DNA of 64,000 nucleotides from Alphaproteobacteria bacterium (lineage in GTDB: Bacteria > Pseudomonadota > Alphaproteobacteria > Sphingomonadales > Sphingomonadaceae). This document shows positions 11,560-20,357 of the stretch, piece by piece. The stretch lies in the NCBI GenBank assembly GCA_030431875.1, contig JAUIIG010000009.1:1-64000 (forward strand), written 5' to 3'. Numbering within the stretch: the stretch's first letter is position 1; every line of letters begins with the position of its first letter. A model generated the notes under the pieces. That model saw only the letters and a list, made by a program, of their open reading frames with translations. It made no database searches and was not told the origin of the DNA. A program made the position numbers and the translations under genes.

Positions 11560-11780
11560 GCGGGATTGCCTCGGCGCTGCGCGAGCCCTAGGGGTAAGGC
11601 GACGTCACGGGTTGGCCGGGAAATCGGTCCTAAGAGGGAAATGGGTTCAAGACCCATGCTGCCCCCGCAACTGTGACCGGGGAGCGCGCGCTCCTCATGC
11701 CACTGTCCTTCGGGGCGGGAAGGCGGGGCGCGAGGCGGTGATCCGGGAGCCAGGAGACCTGCCGGTGACGGTCGTTCGGC
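11560..11780 (+). promoter_or_regulatory. Cobalamin riboswitch
   Basis: The leader upstream of btuB contains the conserved blocks of the adenosylcobalamin aptamer in the correct order: GGGAA near 11635, CTGCCCCCGCAACTGTGA at about 11658-11675, GCCACTG at 11699-11705, GGGAAGG at 11717-11723, GATCCGGGAGCC, and a perfect B12 box AGCCAGGAGACCTGCC at 11748-11763. The outer limits are approximate. It fills most of the 400-nt gap between the divergent SleB hydrolase and btuB. When cobalamin is bound it should lower expression of the btuBFCD operon. Confidence 0.95.
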
Positions 11781-11807
11781 TGCGGGCGGGGTGTACCGAT
11801 AGCCAGC

Positions 11808-11832
11808 GGGAGAGCGCCGTCACGGCGCTCCC
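11808..11832 (+). terminator. Terminator-like hairpin, riboswitch expression platform
   Basis: A GC-rich hairpin, GGGAGAGCGCCG / CGGCGCTCCC with a 3-nt loop and a 2-nt bulge, sits 45 nt after the B12 box and 40 nt before the btuB start. It is followed by TCCGTCTTG, a weak T tract. This is the expected position for the ligand-controlled terminator of the riboswitch. The poor T run means control could instead act on translation. Confidence 0.55.
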
Positions 11833-11872
11833 TCCGTCTTGAGCGGCGTGTTCGCTTTTGACTGGAGGTTGC

Positions 11873-13729
11873 GTGTACAAATACCTGTTTTTGAGTGTTT
11901 CATCATTTGTCTTTTCGTCGCCAGCCGTTGCGCAGGGTGCGGACGAAGCGACGATCACCGTCACTGCTACCGGCACCCGCTCGGATGTGAACGCCAGCGG
12001 GCAGGCCATCACCGTGATCGGCGAGGGCGAGATCGAAGCCGTGCAGGGTGCTGACCTGACGCGCATTCTCGAACGCGCGCCCGGCGTTGCCGTCACCCGC
12101 AATGGCGGCCCGGGCAGCTTCACCGCCGTACGCCTGCGCGGATCGGAAGCCGAGCAGGTACTCGCCATTCTTGACGACGTGCGGCTGGCAGACGTTGCCG
12201 CGCCATCGGGCGGGTTCGATTTCGGCACCCTGCTGGCGCTCGACCTCGACAAGCTGGAGGTGCTGCGCAGTTCCAATTCCACCATCTGGGGATCGGATGC
12301 AGTAGGCGGCGTGGTGGTCGCCTCGACCCGCGCCGAAAGCGGGCTGCGCGGTAGCGCCGAATATGGCGCGCGCGACACGGTGAGCGGCATGGTCTCGGGC
12401 GGGGTAAGCGATCCGGATACCGGCTTCCTTGGCCTTTCGGGCACGTGGTTCTCGACCGACGGCATTTCTGCTGCCGAAGGCGGCGCGGAAGCCGACGGGT
12501 TCGAGCAATGGGCGCTCAACGGCCACGCGCGGTACTATTTCAATGACCGGTTCGAGGTCTTCGCCCGCGCCCGCTATGCCGAGGGCGACCTCGACATCGA
12601 CGGCTTCCCCGCGCCCGATTACACGCTGGCCGATACGCTGGATACCCAGCAGACCCGCCAGTTCACCGGTTCCACCGGCGCGATCTACGATGCCGAGGCG
12701 CTGTTCCTGTCCTTCGCCTACAGCTTTGCCGATACCGACCGCGACAACCTCGACGGTACGGGCGCGGAGACTTTCACCAGCGAGGGCCGCTCGGATCGCC
12801 TGTCATTGCGCGGCGAGTGGCGTCCCTTCGGGCCGTTCCTCGTGCACTTCGGGGCGGAGAACGAGTGGACCAGCTACCAGACCCTGTTCGACGCAGGCGA
12901 AGATACGCACAGAACCGGCGCTTATGTGCAGGGCGGCATCGAATGGCGCGGCATCAATGCCCATCTCGGCGCGCGGGTGGATCACCACGCCGATTTCGGC
13001 ACCCAGGTCAGCTTCGGGGCAGACGCGGCCTATGAGGTTGCGCCCGATTGGCGCCTGCGTGCCAGCGTGGGCGAGGGGTTCAAGGCACCAAGCCTGTTCC
13101 AGCTGCATTCGGACTTCGGCAATGTGCAGTTGCAGCCGGAAACCAGCACCAGCTTCGACCTCGGTATGGCCTATGGCGAGCGAAGCCTGTCGCAGACGTC
13201 GCTGTATGGCGCGGTGACGCTGTTCCGGCGCGACACGGCCAACCAGATCATGTTTGCCAGCTGTTTCGGCCAAAGCACCGGCATTTGCACCAACCGCCCC
13301 TTCGGCACCTATGACAATGTCGCCCGCACCCGCGCGCAGGGTGTCGAGGCGGAAATCTGGGCCCGTCCGGATCGCAATGTACGACTGGGTGCGCTCTACA
13401 CACTGACCGACACCGAGGATCGCACCACCGGCCTCGGACTGGCCCGCCGCCCGCGTCATGCCGCGACCTTTACCGGCGAGGTGCAGCCGACCGAGGCGGT
13501 CATGCTGGCGGCGGACCTGCGGATCGTGTCATCATCCTTCGACGATGCTTTCGAGGCAGTGCGACTGGACGGCCATTCGCTGCTCACCCTGCGCGGTAGC
13601 TGGGATGTTGTCGAGGGCGTCCAACTGTTCGGTCGGGTCGAGAATGTCTGGAACGAGGAATGCCAGACCGCCGCCGGCTACGCGACGGCTGGGCGCTCCG
13701 CCTATCTCGGGGCGCGGCTGGCGCTGTGA
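11873..13729 (+). CDS. btuB: TonB-dependent cobalamin outer-membrane receptor
   Basis: A 618-residue outer-membrane beta-barrel that imports cobalamin using TonB energy. After a signal peptide ending in SSPAVAQ it has a TonB-box-like ITVTATGTR segment, then the plug domain with VIGEGEIEAVQGADLTRIL, RLRGSEAEQVLAILDDVRL and WGSDAVGGVVV; the rest is barrel, ending in an aromatic-poor LGARLAL strand. The start is taken as GTG 11873, preceded by GGAGG at 11864-11868; a TTG five codons earlier is the alternative. The cobalamin riboswitch upstream and the btuFCD genes downstream make vitamin B12 the confident substrate. The last four bases overlap the btuF start (GTGA). Confidence 0.96.
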   Translation: MYKYLFLSVSSFVFSSPAVAQGADEATITVTATGTRSDVNASGQAITVIGEGEIEAVQGADLTRILERAPGVAVTRNGGPGSFTAVRLRGSEAEQVLAILDDVRLADVAAPSGGFDFGTLLALDLDKLEVLRSSNSTIWGSDAVGGVVVASTRAESGLRGSAEYGARDTVSGMVSGGVSDPDTGFLGLSGTWFSTDGISAAEGGAEADGFEQWALNGHARYYFNDRFEVFARARYAEGDLDIDGFPAPDYTLADTLDTQQTRQFTGSTGAIYDAEALFLSFAYSFADTDRDNLDGTGAETFTSEGRSDRLSLRGEWRPFGPFLVHFGAENEWTSYQTLFDAGEDTHRTGAYVQGGIEWRGINAHLGARVDHHADFGTQVSFGADAAYEVAPDWRLRASVGEGFKAPSLFQLHSDFGNVQLQPETSTSFDLGMAYGERSLSQTSLYGAVTLFRRDTANQIMFASCFGQSTGICTNRPFGTYDNVARTRAQGVEAEIWARPDRNVRLGALYTLTDTEDRTTGLGLARRPRHAATFTGEVQPTEAVMLAADLRIVSSSFDDAFEAVRLDGHSLLTLRGSWDVVEGVQLFGRVENVWNEECQTAAGYATAGRSAYLGARLAL

Positions 13730-14535
13730 GGTTCTGGCTCGCTTCTCTCGCGGTACTGGCCGCCTGTAGCGAGGCGCCGTCGCGGGAGGACGCGAGCGAC
13801 CGACCCACCGTGGTCAGCCTCAATCCCTGCGCTGATGCCATCCTTGCCGAGGTGACCGCGCCGGGGCAGCTACTCGCCATATCGCATTACAGCCAGGACC
13901 CTGCCTCCACCTCCATGTCGCTCGGCAAGGCCATGCGCTATCCCTCGACCGGCGGTACGGCGGAAGAGGTGCTGGCGCTCGCGCCGGACATGGTGGTGGC
14001 CGACGACTTCCTCGCTCCCGCCACCCGCCGCGCATTGGATCAGGCTGGAATCGAGGTCGTTTCGACCGGCATCGCCCGCGACGAAGCCGAGGCCGTGGTG
14101 CAGGTTGCGGCTCTGTCTGTGGTAACTGGCAATTCAGATACCCCCTCCACTCTCGCCAGCGATATCATGGCGGCCTGGGCCACACAGCGCTGGGACGGCG
14201 AGCCCGTCACTGTACTGTTGCTCCAGGAAGGCGATATCGTGCCGGGTGAGGAGACGCTCGCCCATACCATGCTCGAACATACCGGGTTCCGCAGCCTGTC
14301 GGTCGCGCGCGGGATGGGGCAGGGTGCCTATGTCCCGCTGGAGCAGGTGCTGGCCGATCCGCCCGACGTCGTGATCACCGCCGGTGGCGGGCGCATGCTT
14401 GACCATCCGCTGTTGCGGGAAGGCAGCGGCGTCCAGCACTTCGAACTGGAGCCGAACCTGCTGTTCTGCGGCGGCCCGACGATCCCCCGCGCGCTGGAGC
14501 GGCTGATGGAAATCCGCCGGAGCGTTCGCCAGTGA
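13726..14535 (+). CDS. btuF: Cobalamin ABC transporter substrate-binding lipoprotein
   Basis: A 269-residue protein with a lipoprotein signal (RFWLASLAVLAACS, lipobox LAAC, Cys about residue 14), so it is anchored and faces the periplasm. The periplasmic-binding fold of the BtuF/FhuD class is indicated by PTVVSLNPCADAILAEV near the mature N-terminus and by PDMVVADDF and PPDVVITAGGG. It should hand cobalamin from BtuB to BtuCD. I chose GTG 13726, which overlaps the btuB stop by four bases; a longer in-frame start at 13660 would destroy the signal peptide. It overlaps btuC in the same GTGA manner. Confidence 0.93.
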   Translation: MRFWLASLAVLAACSEAPSREDASDRPTVVSLNPCADAILAEVTAPGQLLAISHYSQDPASTSMSLGKAMRYPSTGGTAEEVLALAPDMVVADDFLAPATRRALDQAGIEVVSTGIARDEAEAVVQVAALSVVTGNSDTPSTLASDIMAAWATQRWDGEPVTVLLLQEGDIVPGEETLAHTMLEHTGFRSLSVARGMGQGAYVPLEQVLADPPDVVITAGGGRMLDHPLLREGSGVQHFELEPNLLFCGGPTIPRALERLMEIRRSVRQ

Positions 14536-15494
14536 CCCGCGCCACCCTCATCTTTGCCGCGCTGCTGGTGGTCGCCGCGCCGCTGTCGCTGCTCGCGGGC
14601 CGCGTCTGGGTCGATCCCGAGGTGACGCCCAACGCCATGGCCATTCTTGCCGAACTGCGCTTGCCGCGTGCGCTGCTGGCCGTGGTGATAGGCGCCGGGC
14701 TGGGTGCGGCGGGGGCTGCCATGCAGGGATACCTGCGCAACCCGCTGGCTGACCCTGGCCTGTTCGGCATTGCTCCCGGAGCCGCGCTGGGGGCGGTGAT
14801 TGCGCTCTACATCGGCGTGGCGAGTGCGTGGCTCTTGCCGCTCTTTGCCTTGATCGGTGCAGGCGGAGCCATGGCACTGCTGGCGCTGATTGCAGGGCGA
14901 ACGAGCAGCCCCGCGCACGGCATCGCCCTGTTCACCCTCGCGGGCATGATGATCGCCAGCCTCGCAGGCGCGCTGACGAGCCTGGCCATCAGCCTTGCGC
15001 CCAATGCCTTTGCCATGAGCTCCATCGTCACCTGGCTGATGGGCGCTTTGACGGACCGTAGCTGGGCGGATGTCTGGCTCGCCGCACCACTGACCATGGC
15101 GGGGATCGTCCTGCTGTGGCTGGCCGGACGCTCGCTCGATGCGCTGACGCTGGGTGAACAGGCCGCGCGCTCGCTGGGCGTTCGCCCTGGCCGGCTGATG
15201 GCGCTGCTGATGCTCAGCACTAGCCTGACCGTAGGCAGCGGTGTGGCCGTGGCGGGCATTATCGGCTTTGTCGGGCTGATCGTGCCGCACCTCGTCCGCC
15301 CGCTGACCGACAAGCGACCCTCCAGCCTGATCGTACCGAGCGCGCTGGCAGGTGCGCTACTGGTGCTGGTGGCGGACGTTGTCTGCCGCCTGCTGCCGCT
15401 GGTGACCGAACTGCGGCTGGGCATTGCACTCAGCCTGATCGGTGCGCCGTTCTTCCTCCACCTGCTGCTGCGGATGCGGAGGGGGCTGGCATGA
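14532..15494 (+). CDS. btuC: Cobalamin ABC transporter permease (FecCD family)
   Basis: A 320-residue polytopic inner-membrane protein of the FecCD/BtuC family. The diagnostic RLPRALLAVVIGAGLGAAGA segment near residue 45 is followed by MQGYLRNPLADPGLFGI, and IIGFVGLIVPHLVRPL near residue 250 contains the coupling region that contacts the ATPase. About ten membrane helices are expected, as in the family. The start is GTG 14532, overlapping the btuF stop; the end overlaps btuD by ATGA. These overlaps at every junction indicate translational coupling and fixed subunit ratios. Confidence 0.95.
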   Translation: MTRATLIFAALLVVAAPLSLLAGRVWVDPEVTPNAMAILAELRLPRALLAVVIGAGLGAAGAAMQGYLRNPLADPGLFGIAPGAALGAVIALYIGVASAWLLPLFALIGAGGAMALLALIAGRTSSPAHGIALFTLAGMMIASLAGALTSLAISLAPNAFAMSSIVTWLMGALTDRSWADVWLAAPLTMAGIVLLWLAGRSLDALTLGEQAARSLGVRPGRLMALLMLSTSLTVGSGVAVAGIIGFVGLIVPHLVRPLTDKRPSSLIVPSALAGALLVLVADVVCRLLPLVTELRLGIALSLIGAPFFLHLLLRMRRGLA

Positions 15495-16219
15495 CGCTCT
15501 CGGTGCAGAAACTGACGGTCACCGGTCGGCTGGAGGACGTTACCGTCACGCTCCAACCCGGCCAGATCACCGCCATCTGCGGCCCCAACGGCGCGGGCAA
15601 GTCGACCTTGCTGGCCGCGCTCGCAGGGCTGTTGCTCGCCGATGAGGGCGAAGTGCGGCTGGACGATGCGCCGCTCTCCAACATGCACCCGCGCGAGCGG
15701 GCGAAGGCGATCGGCTTCCTGCCGCAGTCGGGCGAAGTGGCCTGGGACGTCTCGGTCGCCAGCCTCGTCGCGCTGGGCCGCTTGCCGCATGGCGATGCAG
15801 GCAAGTTCGCCGTTGCGCAGGCCCTGGCTGCGACCGACCTCGGCGATCTTGCCCACCGGCCCGTCTCGACCCTGTCCGGCGGCGAGAAAGCGCGGGCGCT
15901 GCTGGCGCGGGTGCTGGCTGGCGAACCGCGCTGGATCCTTGCCGACGAGCCGCTCGCCGCGCTCGACCTCGCGCACCAGCTCGCCATGCTCCGCGTCCTG
16001 CGGGCGCAGGCGGATCATGGCGTCGGCGTGGTGCTGGTGCTGCACGACCTGTCGCTGGCCATGAACCATGCAGACCGCGTGATCGTGCTTGGTGAGCGGT
16101 GCGTAAAAGCAGACAGCGCCCCCGAGGAGGCGCTGTCGCTTGATGTCATTCGCGATGTCTGGGGCGTCGAGGTGCGGTGGCTTGGCGAACCAAACTCCCG
16201 CGCCCTGGTGACGTCCTAG
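15491..16219 (+). CDS. btuD: Cobalamin ABC transporter ATP-binding protein
   Basis: A 242-residue ABC ATPase. Walker A is GPNGAGKST (about residue 34), the Q-loop is FLPQSG, the signature is LSGGEKARALLARVL, Walker B is WILADEPLAALD and the switch histidine lies in VLVLHDLSLA. It powers BtuC and closes the four-gene uptake operon. The D-loop and spacing are normal, so it should be active. The gene ends one base before the stop of the convergent M3 peptidase gene, with no room for a dedicated terminator. Confidence 0.95.
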   Translation: MTLSVQKLTVTGRLEDVTVTLQPGQITAICGPNGAGKSTLLAALAGLLLADEGEVRLDDAPLSNMHPRERAKAIGFLPQSGEVAWDVSVASLVALGRLPHGDAGKFAVAQALAATDLGDLAHRPVSTLSGGEKARALLARVLAGEPRWILADEPLAALDLAHQLAMLRVLRAQADHGVGVVLVLHDLSLAMNHADRVIVLGERCVKADSAPEEALSLDVIRDVWGVEVRWLGEPNSRALVTS

Positions 16220-16220
16220 C

Positions 16221-18404
16221 TTATTCGCCCTCTTCCGGCATCAGGCCGCGGGCGCGCAGCAGCGGCTCGACCTGCGGATCGTGGCCGGTGAAGTCGCGGT
16301 ACATCTGCTCGTAAGTCTTCGAGTGACCCTGGCCGAGGAAGCTCGCGCGGATGTGGTCGCCCATCTCGCGGGTCATGCCGCCGTTGTTCACGACATAGTC
16401 GTAGGCGTCATGGGCCAGCATCTCGGTCCAGGTGTAGCTGTAGTAGCCAGCCTGGTAGCCGTGGTTCCAGATGTGGCGGAAGTACGGCGTGCGATAGCGC
16501 GGGGCAACGAGGTCCGTGCGCAGGCCGAGGCCGTCGAGTGCCTGGGCTTCGAAGCCCATCACGTCGTCCGGAGCATCGCCCGGGTGGATGGCGTGCCATT
16601 CCATGTCCAGCAGCGAAGCAGCGATGATCTCGCCGAAGCTGAAGCCCTGGTCGAAGCGGCTGGAGGCCTGGATGGCTTCCACCAGTTCGTCAGGGATCAC
16701 TTCGCCGGTCTGCCAGTGACGGGCATAGCGCGCCATCACGTCGGGACGGGCGGCGAAAGGCTCGTGGAACTGGCTGGGGAATTCCACCCAGTCGCGCGCC
16801 GTGTTGGTGCCCGAGATGGATTCGTATTCCTGGTCGGCGAACATGCCGTGCAGGCCGTGGCCGAACTCGTGGAACATGGTGGTCACGTCGTCCCACGTTG
16901 CCAGCGCGGGCTGGCCGGGTGCGGGCGGGGCGATGTTCAGCGTGTTCGAGATCACCGGACGCAGGCCCAGCATGTGGCTCTGCTCGATGTAGTTGTTCAT
17001 CCACGCGCCGCCCGACTTGTTTTCGCGAGCGAAGGGATCGAAGTAGAACAGCGCCAGTTCGCTGCCGTCGGCATCGAACACGGTGTAGACGCTGACGGTC
17101 TCGTCGTAGACGGGGATGTCATCGCGCTTTTCGAAGGTCAGGCCGTAGAGCTGGTTGGCCATGTAGAACACGCCGTCTTCCAGAACGTTTTCGACCACGA
17201 AGTACTGCTTGATCTCCTCGTTATCGAGGGCGTAGCGCTCCTGTCGCAGGATCTCGGCATAGTAGGGCCAGTCCCACGCCTGCAGTTCGAAAGTCGCCCC
17301 ATCCTGTTCGGCACGGGCCTGCAGTGCGGCGGCTTCGCGGTCCTGCGTGGCGCGCAGGGCGGGGACCATTTCGGTCATGAAGCCGATCGCGGTTTCCGGG
17401 TTTTGCGCGAAGCGATCGTACATCTGCCAGGTGGCATAGTCCGGCGTGCCGAAGATCTCGGCAATGCGGGTGCGCAGGGCGATGATCTCGCGGATATTGG
17501 CCAGCGTATCGAACTCGCCGCCCTGGTTGCGGGCTTCCGCCGCGCGGTAGAGGCGTTCGCGCACGTCGCGGTTCTGCAGCACGGCCAGCTGCGGCTGGCC
17601 GCTGGTGTTGGTCAGGGTCAGCAGGAACTTGCCCGGCTCGCCGCGCTCGGCAGCAGCAGCAGCAGCCGCTTCGATGGCCGCATCGGACATGCCGGCCAGC
17701 TCTTCGCGGGTGTCGACGAAGATCGCACCGGCTGCGGCACCGTCGGTGATGTTGGTGGAGATTTCCGCCTGCAGCGAGGAGAGCCGCTCGTTGATCTGGC
17801 GCAGCTCGTCCTGCTGGGCCGGGTCAAGCTGGGCGCCCAGGTGCACGAAATCGGCATAGGTGGTTTCCAGCAGCATGGCCGCTTCGGGCGTCATGGTCAT
17901 GCTCGCGCGCTGGTCGTAGACCGACTGCACGCGGGCGAAGAGATCGGGGTTGAGGTAGATCGCGCTCGACAGCGCGGCTCGCTGCGGGGCGAGCGCGGCG
18001 TCGGCATCGTTCAGCGTGTCATTGGTGTTGGCGCTGGTCAGCTGGTCGAACGGCGCGGTCGCGCGCGAATAGACGTCACCGGCGCGTTCCATGGCAACGA
18101 TGGTGTTGTCGAAGGTCGGCGGGTTGGGATTGTTCGCAATCGCGTCGATCTCCGCGCGGTAGATCGCAATCGCTTCCTCGATGATGCCCTGCCACTCGTC
18201 ATCGGCCACCTGGTCGAACTGCGGCGCGTGGAACGGCAGCGGGGAAAGCTCGGCAAAAATGCTCGTCGCCTCGGGGATTTCGGGATCGTACTCGGCCGTG
18301 CCGGGCAGGCTGGTGGTGGCGTCCATTTCGGCTCCCGAAGTGGTGGTGCAGCCGCTGGCAAGCGCAGCGATCATGGTGGAGGCGAGGAGGGTGGCTTTGC
18401 GCAT
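16221..18404 (-). CDS. dcp: M3 family oligopeptidase (Dcp-like), lipoprotein
   Basis: A zinc metallopeptidase of the thimet oligopeptidase/peptidyl-dipeptidase family, 727 residues. The zinc motif HEFGH is at residues 512-516, within MFHEFGHGLHGMF, and the following Glu ligand region is DWVEFPSQFHE. Large helical segments before the motif are typical of M3 enzymes, which accept only short peptides. The N-terminus MRKATLLASTMIAALASGC is a lipoprotein signal with lipobox ASGC, so the enzyme should work in the periplasm, unlike cytoplasmic OpdA. A GGAAGAG element precedes the ATG. Peptidyl-dipeptidase (Dcp) activity is inferred from family and location, not shown. Confidence 0.92.
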   Translation of the reverse strand: MRKATLLASTMIAALASGCTTTSGAEMDATTSLPGTAEYDPEIPEATSIFAELSPLPFHAPQFDQVADDEWQGIIEEAIAIYRAEIDAIANNPNPPTFDNTIVAMERAGDVYSRATAPFDQLTSANTNDTLNDADAALAPQRAALSSAIYLNPDLFARVQSVYDQRASMTMTPEAAMLLETTYADFVHLGAQLDPAQQDELRQINERLSSLQAEISTNITDGAAAGAIFVDTREELAGMSDAAIEAAAAAAAERGEPGKFLLTLTNTSGQPQLAVLQNRDVRERLYRAAEARNQGGEFDTLANIREIIALRTRIAEIFGTPDYATWQMYDRFAQNPETAIGFMTEMVPALRATQDREAAALQARAEQDGATFELQAWDWPYYAEILRQERYALDNEEIKQYFVVENVLEDGVFYMANQLYGLTFEKRDDIPVYDETVSVYTVFDADGSELALFYFDPFARENKSGGAWMNNYIEQSHMLGLRPVISNTLNIAPPAPGQPALATWDDVTTMFHEFGHGLHGMFADQEYESISGTNTARDWVEFPSQFHEPFAARPDVMARYARHWQTGEVIPDELVEAIQASSRFDQGFSFGEIIAASLLDMEWHAIHPGDAPDDVMGFEAQALDGLGLRTDLVAPRYRTPYFRHIWNHGYQAGYYSYTWTEMLAHDAYDYVVNNGGMTREMGDHIRASFLGQGHSKTYEQMYRDFTGHDPQVEPLLRARGLMPEEGE

Positions 18405-18524
18405 TGGGGCGACTCTTCCTTGTGTTGTTCAAGTCCCTGCAATTTTTTTAACAGAAACACGTTGCATCTGAAACCGTGCATGTAGGCCTAGCGGGCGCAC
18501 CTGCCAATAGCCTGAACGTTTCGT

Positions 18525-19067
18525 TTAGCTACCGACAGCCGGAAACCGGCGCAATTCGGTGTAGATCGGCCCGTCCGGCGTCAGGTTGCTCTCGAACAGG
18601 GAGAACGAGTCGACCGGCCAGGGGGCAGCGGCGAAGGTGCCATGCTGCGTCAGCCAGTCGCCGATGAAGCCGCTGCCCGAGGTCAGCCGCGCCAGCGTGA
18701 CATGGGGGATGAACTTGCGCGTCTCCGGTGCCAGTCCGGCGCGGCGGCAGGCCATTTCCGTACGATAGTGCAGCAGGTCGAGATCGCCCGAAGGCGCAAC
18801 CCCCGCCCAGATCGCCTTGGCCCGCCCTTTGCCCTCGAAATGACCGACGCCGGAAAGCTGCATGGTGAAGGGCGCGAAGACGAGCCCCTCCAGCGCGGTT
18901 TCGAGGTCATCAGCCTGGTGCCGGTCCACCTCGCCGACAAAGCGCAGGGTGACGTGGAAGTTGTCACTATCCACCCAATGCGCGCCGGGAATACCCTCCT
19001 GCAGGTCAAGCAGGGCATCGCTGACGGCGGGTGGCGGGGTGACGGCGAGGAAGAGGCGGTGGGTCAC
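18525..19067 (-). CDS. thpR: RNA 2',3'-cyclic phosphodiesterase
   Basis: A 180-residue 2H phosphoesterase. Both catalytic H-x-T/S motifs are present, HVTLRFVGEV near residue 38 and HVTLARL near residue 126, separated by the usual 85-90 residues. The N-terminus THRLFLAVTPPP and the ETRKFIPHVTLARL block are characteristic of the ThpR/LigT group, which opens 2',3'-cyclic phosphate ends of RNA. The start codon is GTG at 19067. It stands alone, on the same strand as its neighbours but with gaps of 120 bp downstream and 27 bp upstream. Confidence 0.92.
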   Translation of the reverse strand: MTHRLFLAVTPPPAVSDALLDLQEGIPGAHWVDSDNFHVTLRFVGEVDRHQADDLETALEGLVFAPFTMQLSGVGHFEGKGRAKAIWAGVAPSGDLDLLHYRTEMACRRAGLAPETRKFIPHVTLARLTSGSGFIGDWLTQHGTFAAAPWPVDSFSLFESNLTPDGPIYTELRRFPAVGS

Positions 19068-19094
19068 GCGCCCGCTATAGCGCGCTTTTGCCGC

Positions 19095-19439
19095 TTACTC
19101 GCAATACTCGTACCGCCCCTCGCGGCACAGCTGCACGGCGCGGCGCCATTCGGCCATGCGCGCTTCGTAGTCGGCGCGGCTTTCCCGGTAGCGGGCCATA
19201 TCCTGCTCGTAGCGCGACTGCACGGCGGAGTATTCGCGGGTGCGCTGCCAGCCCTCGGCATAGCGCGCGTCGCGTTCGGCAACATAGCGCGCCTGGTCGA
19301 TATTGAGCTGGCGCACGCCGGCCGCGTCGGCTTCGCGCACGGCGCGGTCGCGCATGGCGGGATCGTAGGGATCGTCCGCCATGGCGGGGGTGGCCGTGGC
19401 GGCCAGTGCGGCGGCGGCAATCAGGAACAGCTTCTTCAT
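19095..19439 (-). CDS. Small exported charged helical protein
   Basis: A 114-residue protein with a textbook signal peptide (MKKLFLIAAAALAATATPAMA). The mature part is almost entirely charged and aromatic, with many Arg, Glu, Asp and Tyr residues (RYEQDMARYRESRADYEARM), consistent with one long helix or coiled coil. Two Cys lie close to the C-terminus (LCREGRYEYCE) and could form a disulfide. It is probably periplasmic. No family recognised. It is followed downstream, after 27 bp, by thpR, but their functions seem unrelated. Confidence 0.75.
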   Translation of the reverse strand: MKKLFLIAAAALAATATPAMADDPYDPAMRDRAVREADAAGVRQLNIDQARYVAERDARYAEGWQRTREYSAVQSRYEQDMARYRESRADYEARMAEWRRAVQLCREGRYEYCE

Positions 19440-19642
19440 GGGGTGCGACCCTCCCTTCGGTGAGGAGAGCTTAGGCCGCAGTACACTCCGGAATCCATGC
19501 GGATTGCGGTGAACGGTTGTGGTTTCGTCGCGTTAGGCAAACGCCTCGTCGTTGATGGCTCGCCCCGACCCCAACTGCGCGCGGATGACTTGCCACCTGC
19601 GCTGCGCCAGTCCACAATCCTGGCAGGGTAGGGGCGCTAACC

Positions 19643-20230
19643 ATGGACGCATTCGAATTTGTCTTCACGCTGTTCGGGCTGGTGCTGGGCCTGGCCCTGA
19701 CCGAGGTGCTGGGTGGCTTCAGCAGAGCGATCAAGGCAGCACGGCCAGCGGCCGGATCGGGCAAGACGCCGGTGCGGATCGGCTGGCTTACCCCGCTGCT
19801 GGGCCTGTTCGTGATGATCGATATCGTTTCGTTCTGGACAAACACTTGGGCAGCCCGCGATTTGATCCCGCCGGAGGGCGGGGCACTGGTGCTCGGCCTG
19901 CTGGTTTTCGGCGTTTACTACCTTGCCGCTTCGCTGGTATTTCCCGAAGATCCTGCCGACTGGCCTGACTTCGATATTTACTACCTCGCCCACAAACGGC
20001 AGGTCGTGGCCGGAATGGTCTTCTGCAATGTGGTGCCGTTCACGGTGATGACCATTGCCAATGGCGGGCCACCGCGAGGCAACGACGCCTACTTCTTCTT
20101 CGGCCTATTCCTCGTGTTGTTGCTGGGCATCGCCCTGCTGAAGAACAAGCGCGCCAGTCTGGCGGCGCTGATTGTCTCGCTGCTGCTTGCAGCGGGCTTT
20201 CCGATCATGTCGCTGTTTGTCGGCGGGTGA
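19643..20230 (+). CDS. Hypothetical integral membrane protein
   Basis: A 195-residue protein with about five to six hydrophobic segments: an N-terminal one (EFVFTLFGLVLGLALTEVL), one at LLGLFVMIDIVSFW, one at LVLGLLVFGVYYLAA, a pair around VFCNVVPFTVMTI and FFFGLFLVLLLGIALL, and a last one (ALIVSLLLAAGFPIMSLFV). No catalytic motif was found and I do not recognise the family. It lies divergently from the exported small protein, with a 200-bp gap, and upstream of uvrA. An ATG at 19643 gives the first membrane segment at the very N-terminus. Confidence 0.75.
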   Translation: MDAFEFVFTLFGLVLGLALTEVLGGFSRAIKAARPAAGSGKTPVRIGWLTPLLGLFVMIDIVSFWTNTWAARDLIPPEGGALVLGLLVFGVYYLAASLVFPEDPADWPDFDIYYLAHKRQVVAGMVFCNVVPFTVMTIANGGPPRGNDAYFFFGLFLVLLLGIALLKNKRASLAALIVSLLLAAGFPIMSLFVGG

Positions 20231-20249
20231 TAACCGCGTCTAGCCCCGC

Positions 20250-20278
20250 TTGACGGAGGCGAACATTTAGGGAACATT
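20250..20278 (+). promoter_or_regulatory. Candidate uvrA promoter
   Basis: TTGACG at 20250-20255 and AACATT at 20273-20278 are separated by 17 bp, an acceptable -35/-10 pair with a strong -35. It is 80 bp upstream of the uvrA ATG. The LexA box lies between and over these hexamers, so bound LexA would block RNA polymerase. Confidence 0.5.
20261..20275. promoter_or_regulatory. LexA (SOS) box upstream of uvrA
   Basis: The sequence is GAAC ATTTAGG GAAC, an exact match to the alphaproteobacterial LexA direct repeat GTTC-N7-GTTC read on the other strand. It lies 82 bp before the uvrA start. uvrA is a standard SOS gene in this class, so the site is very likely functional. Confidence 0.88.
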
Positions 20279-20357
20279 GAAATCCCGACAACTTTGCGTG
20301 GCCCATGGCCTTCAGGCCCTCTGGACTCGTGCCGCGCCAGCCCCCAAGTGACCCGCC

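Noticed and set aside
16281-18485. Long plus-strand ORF (734 codons) opposite the M3 peptidase
   Set aside because: Same shadow effect; the peptidase has a signal peptide and a zinc motif.
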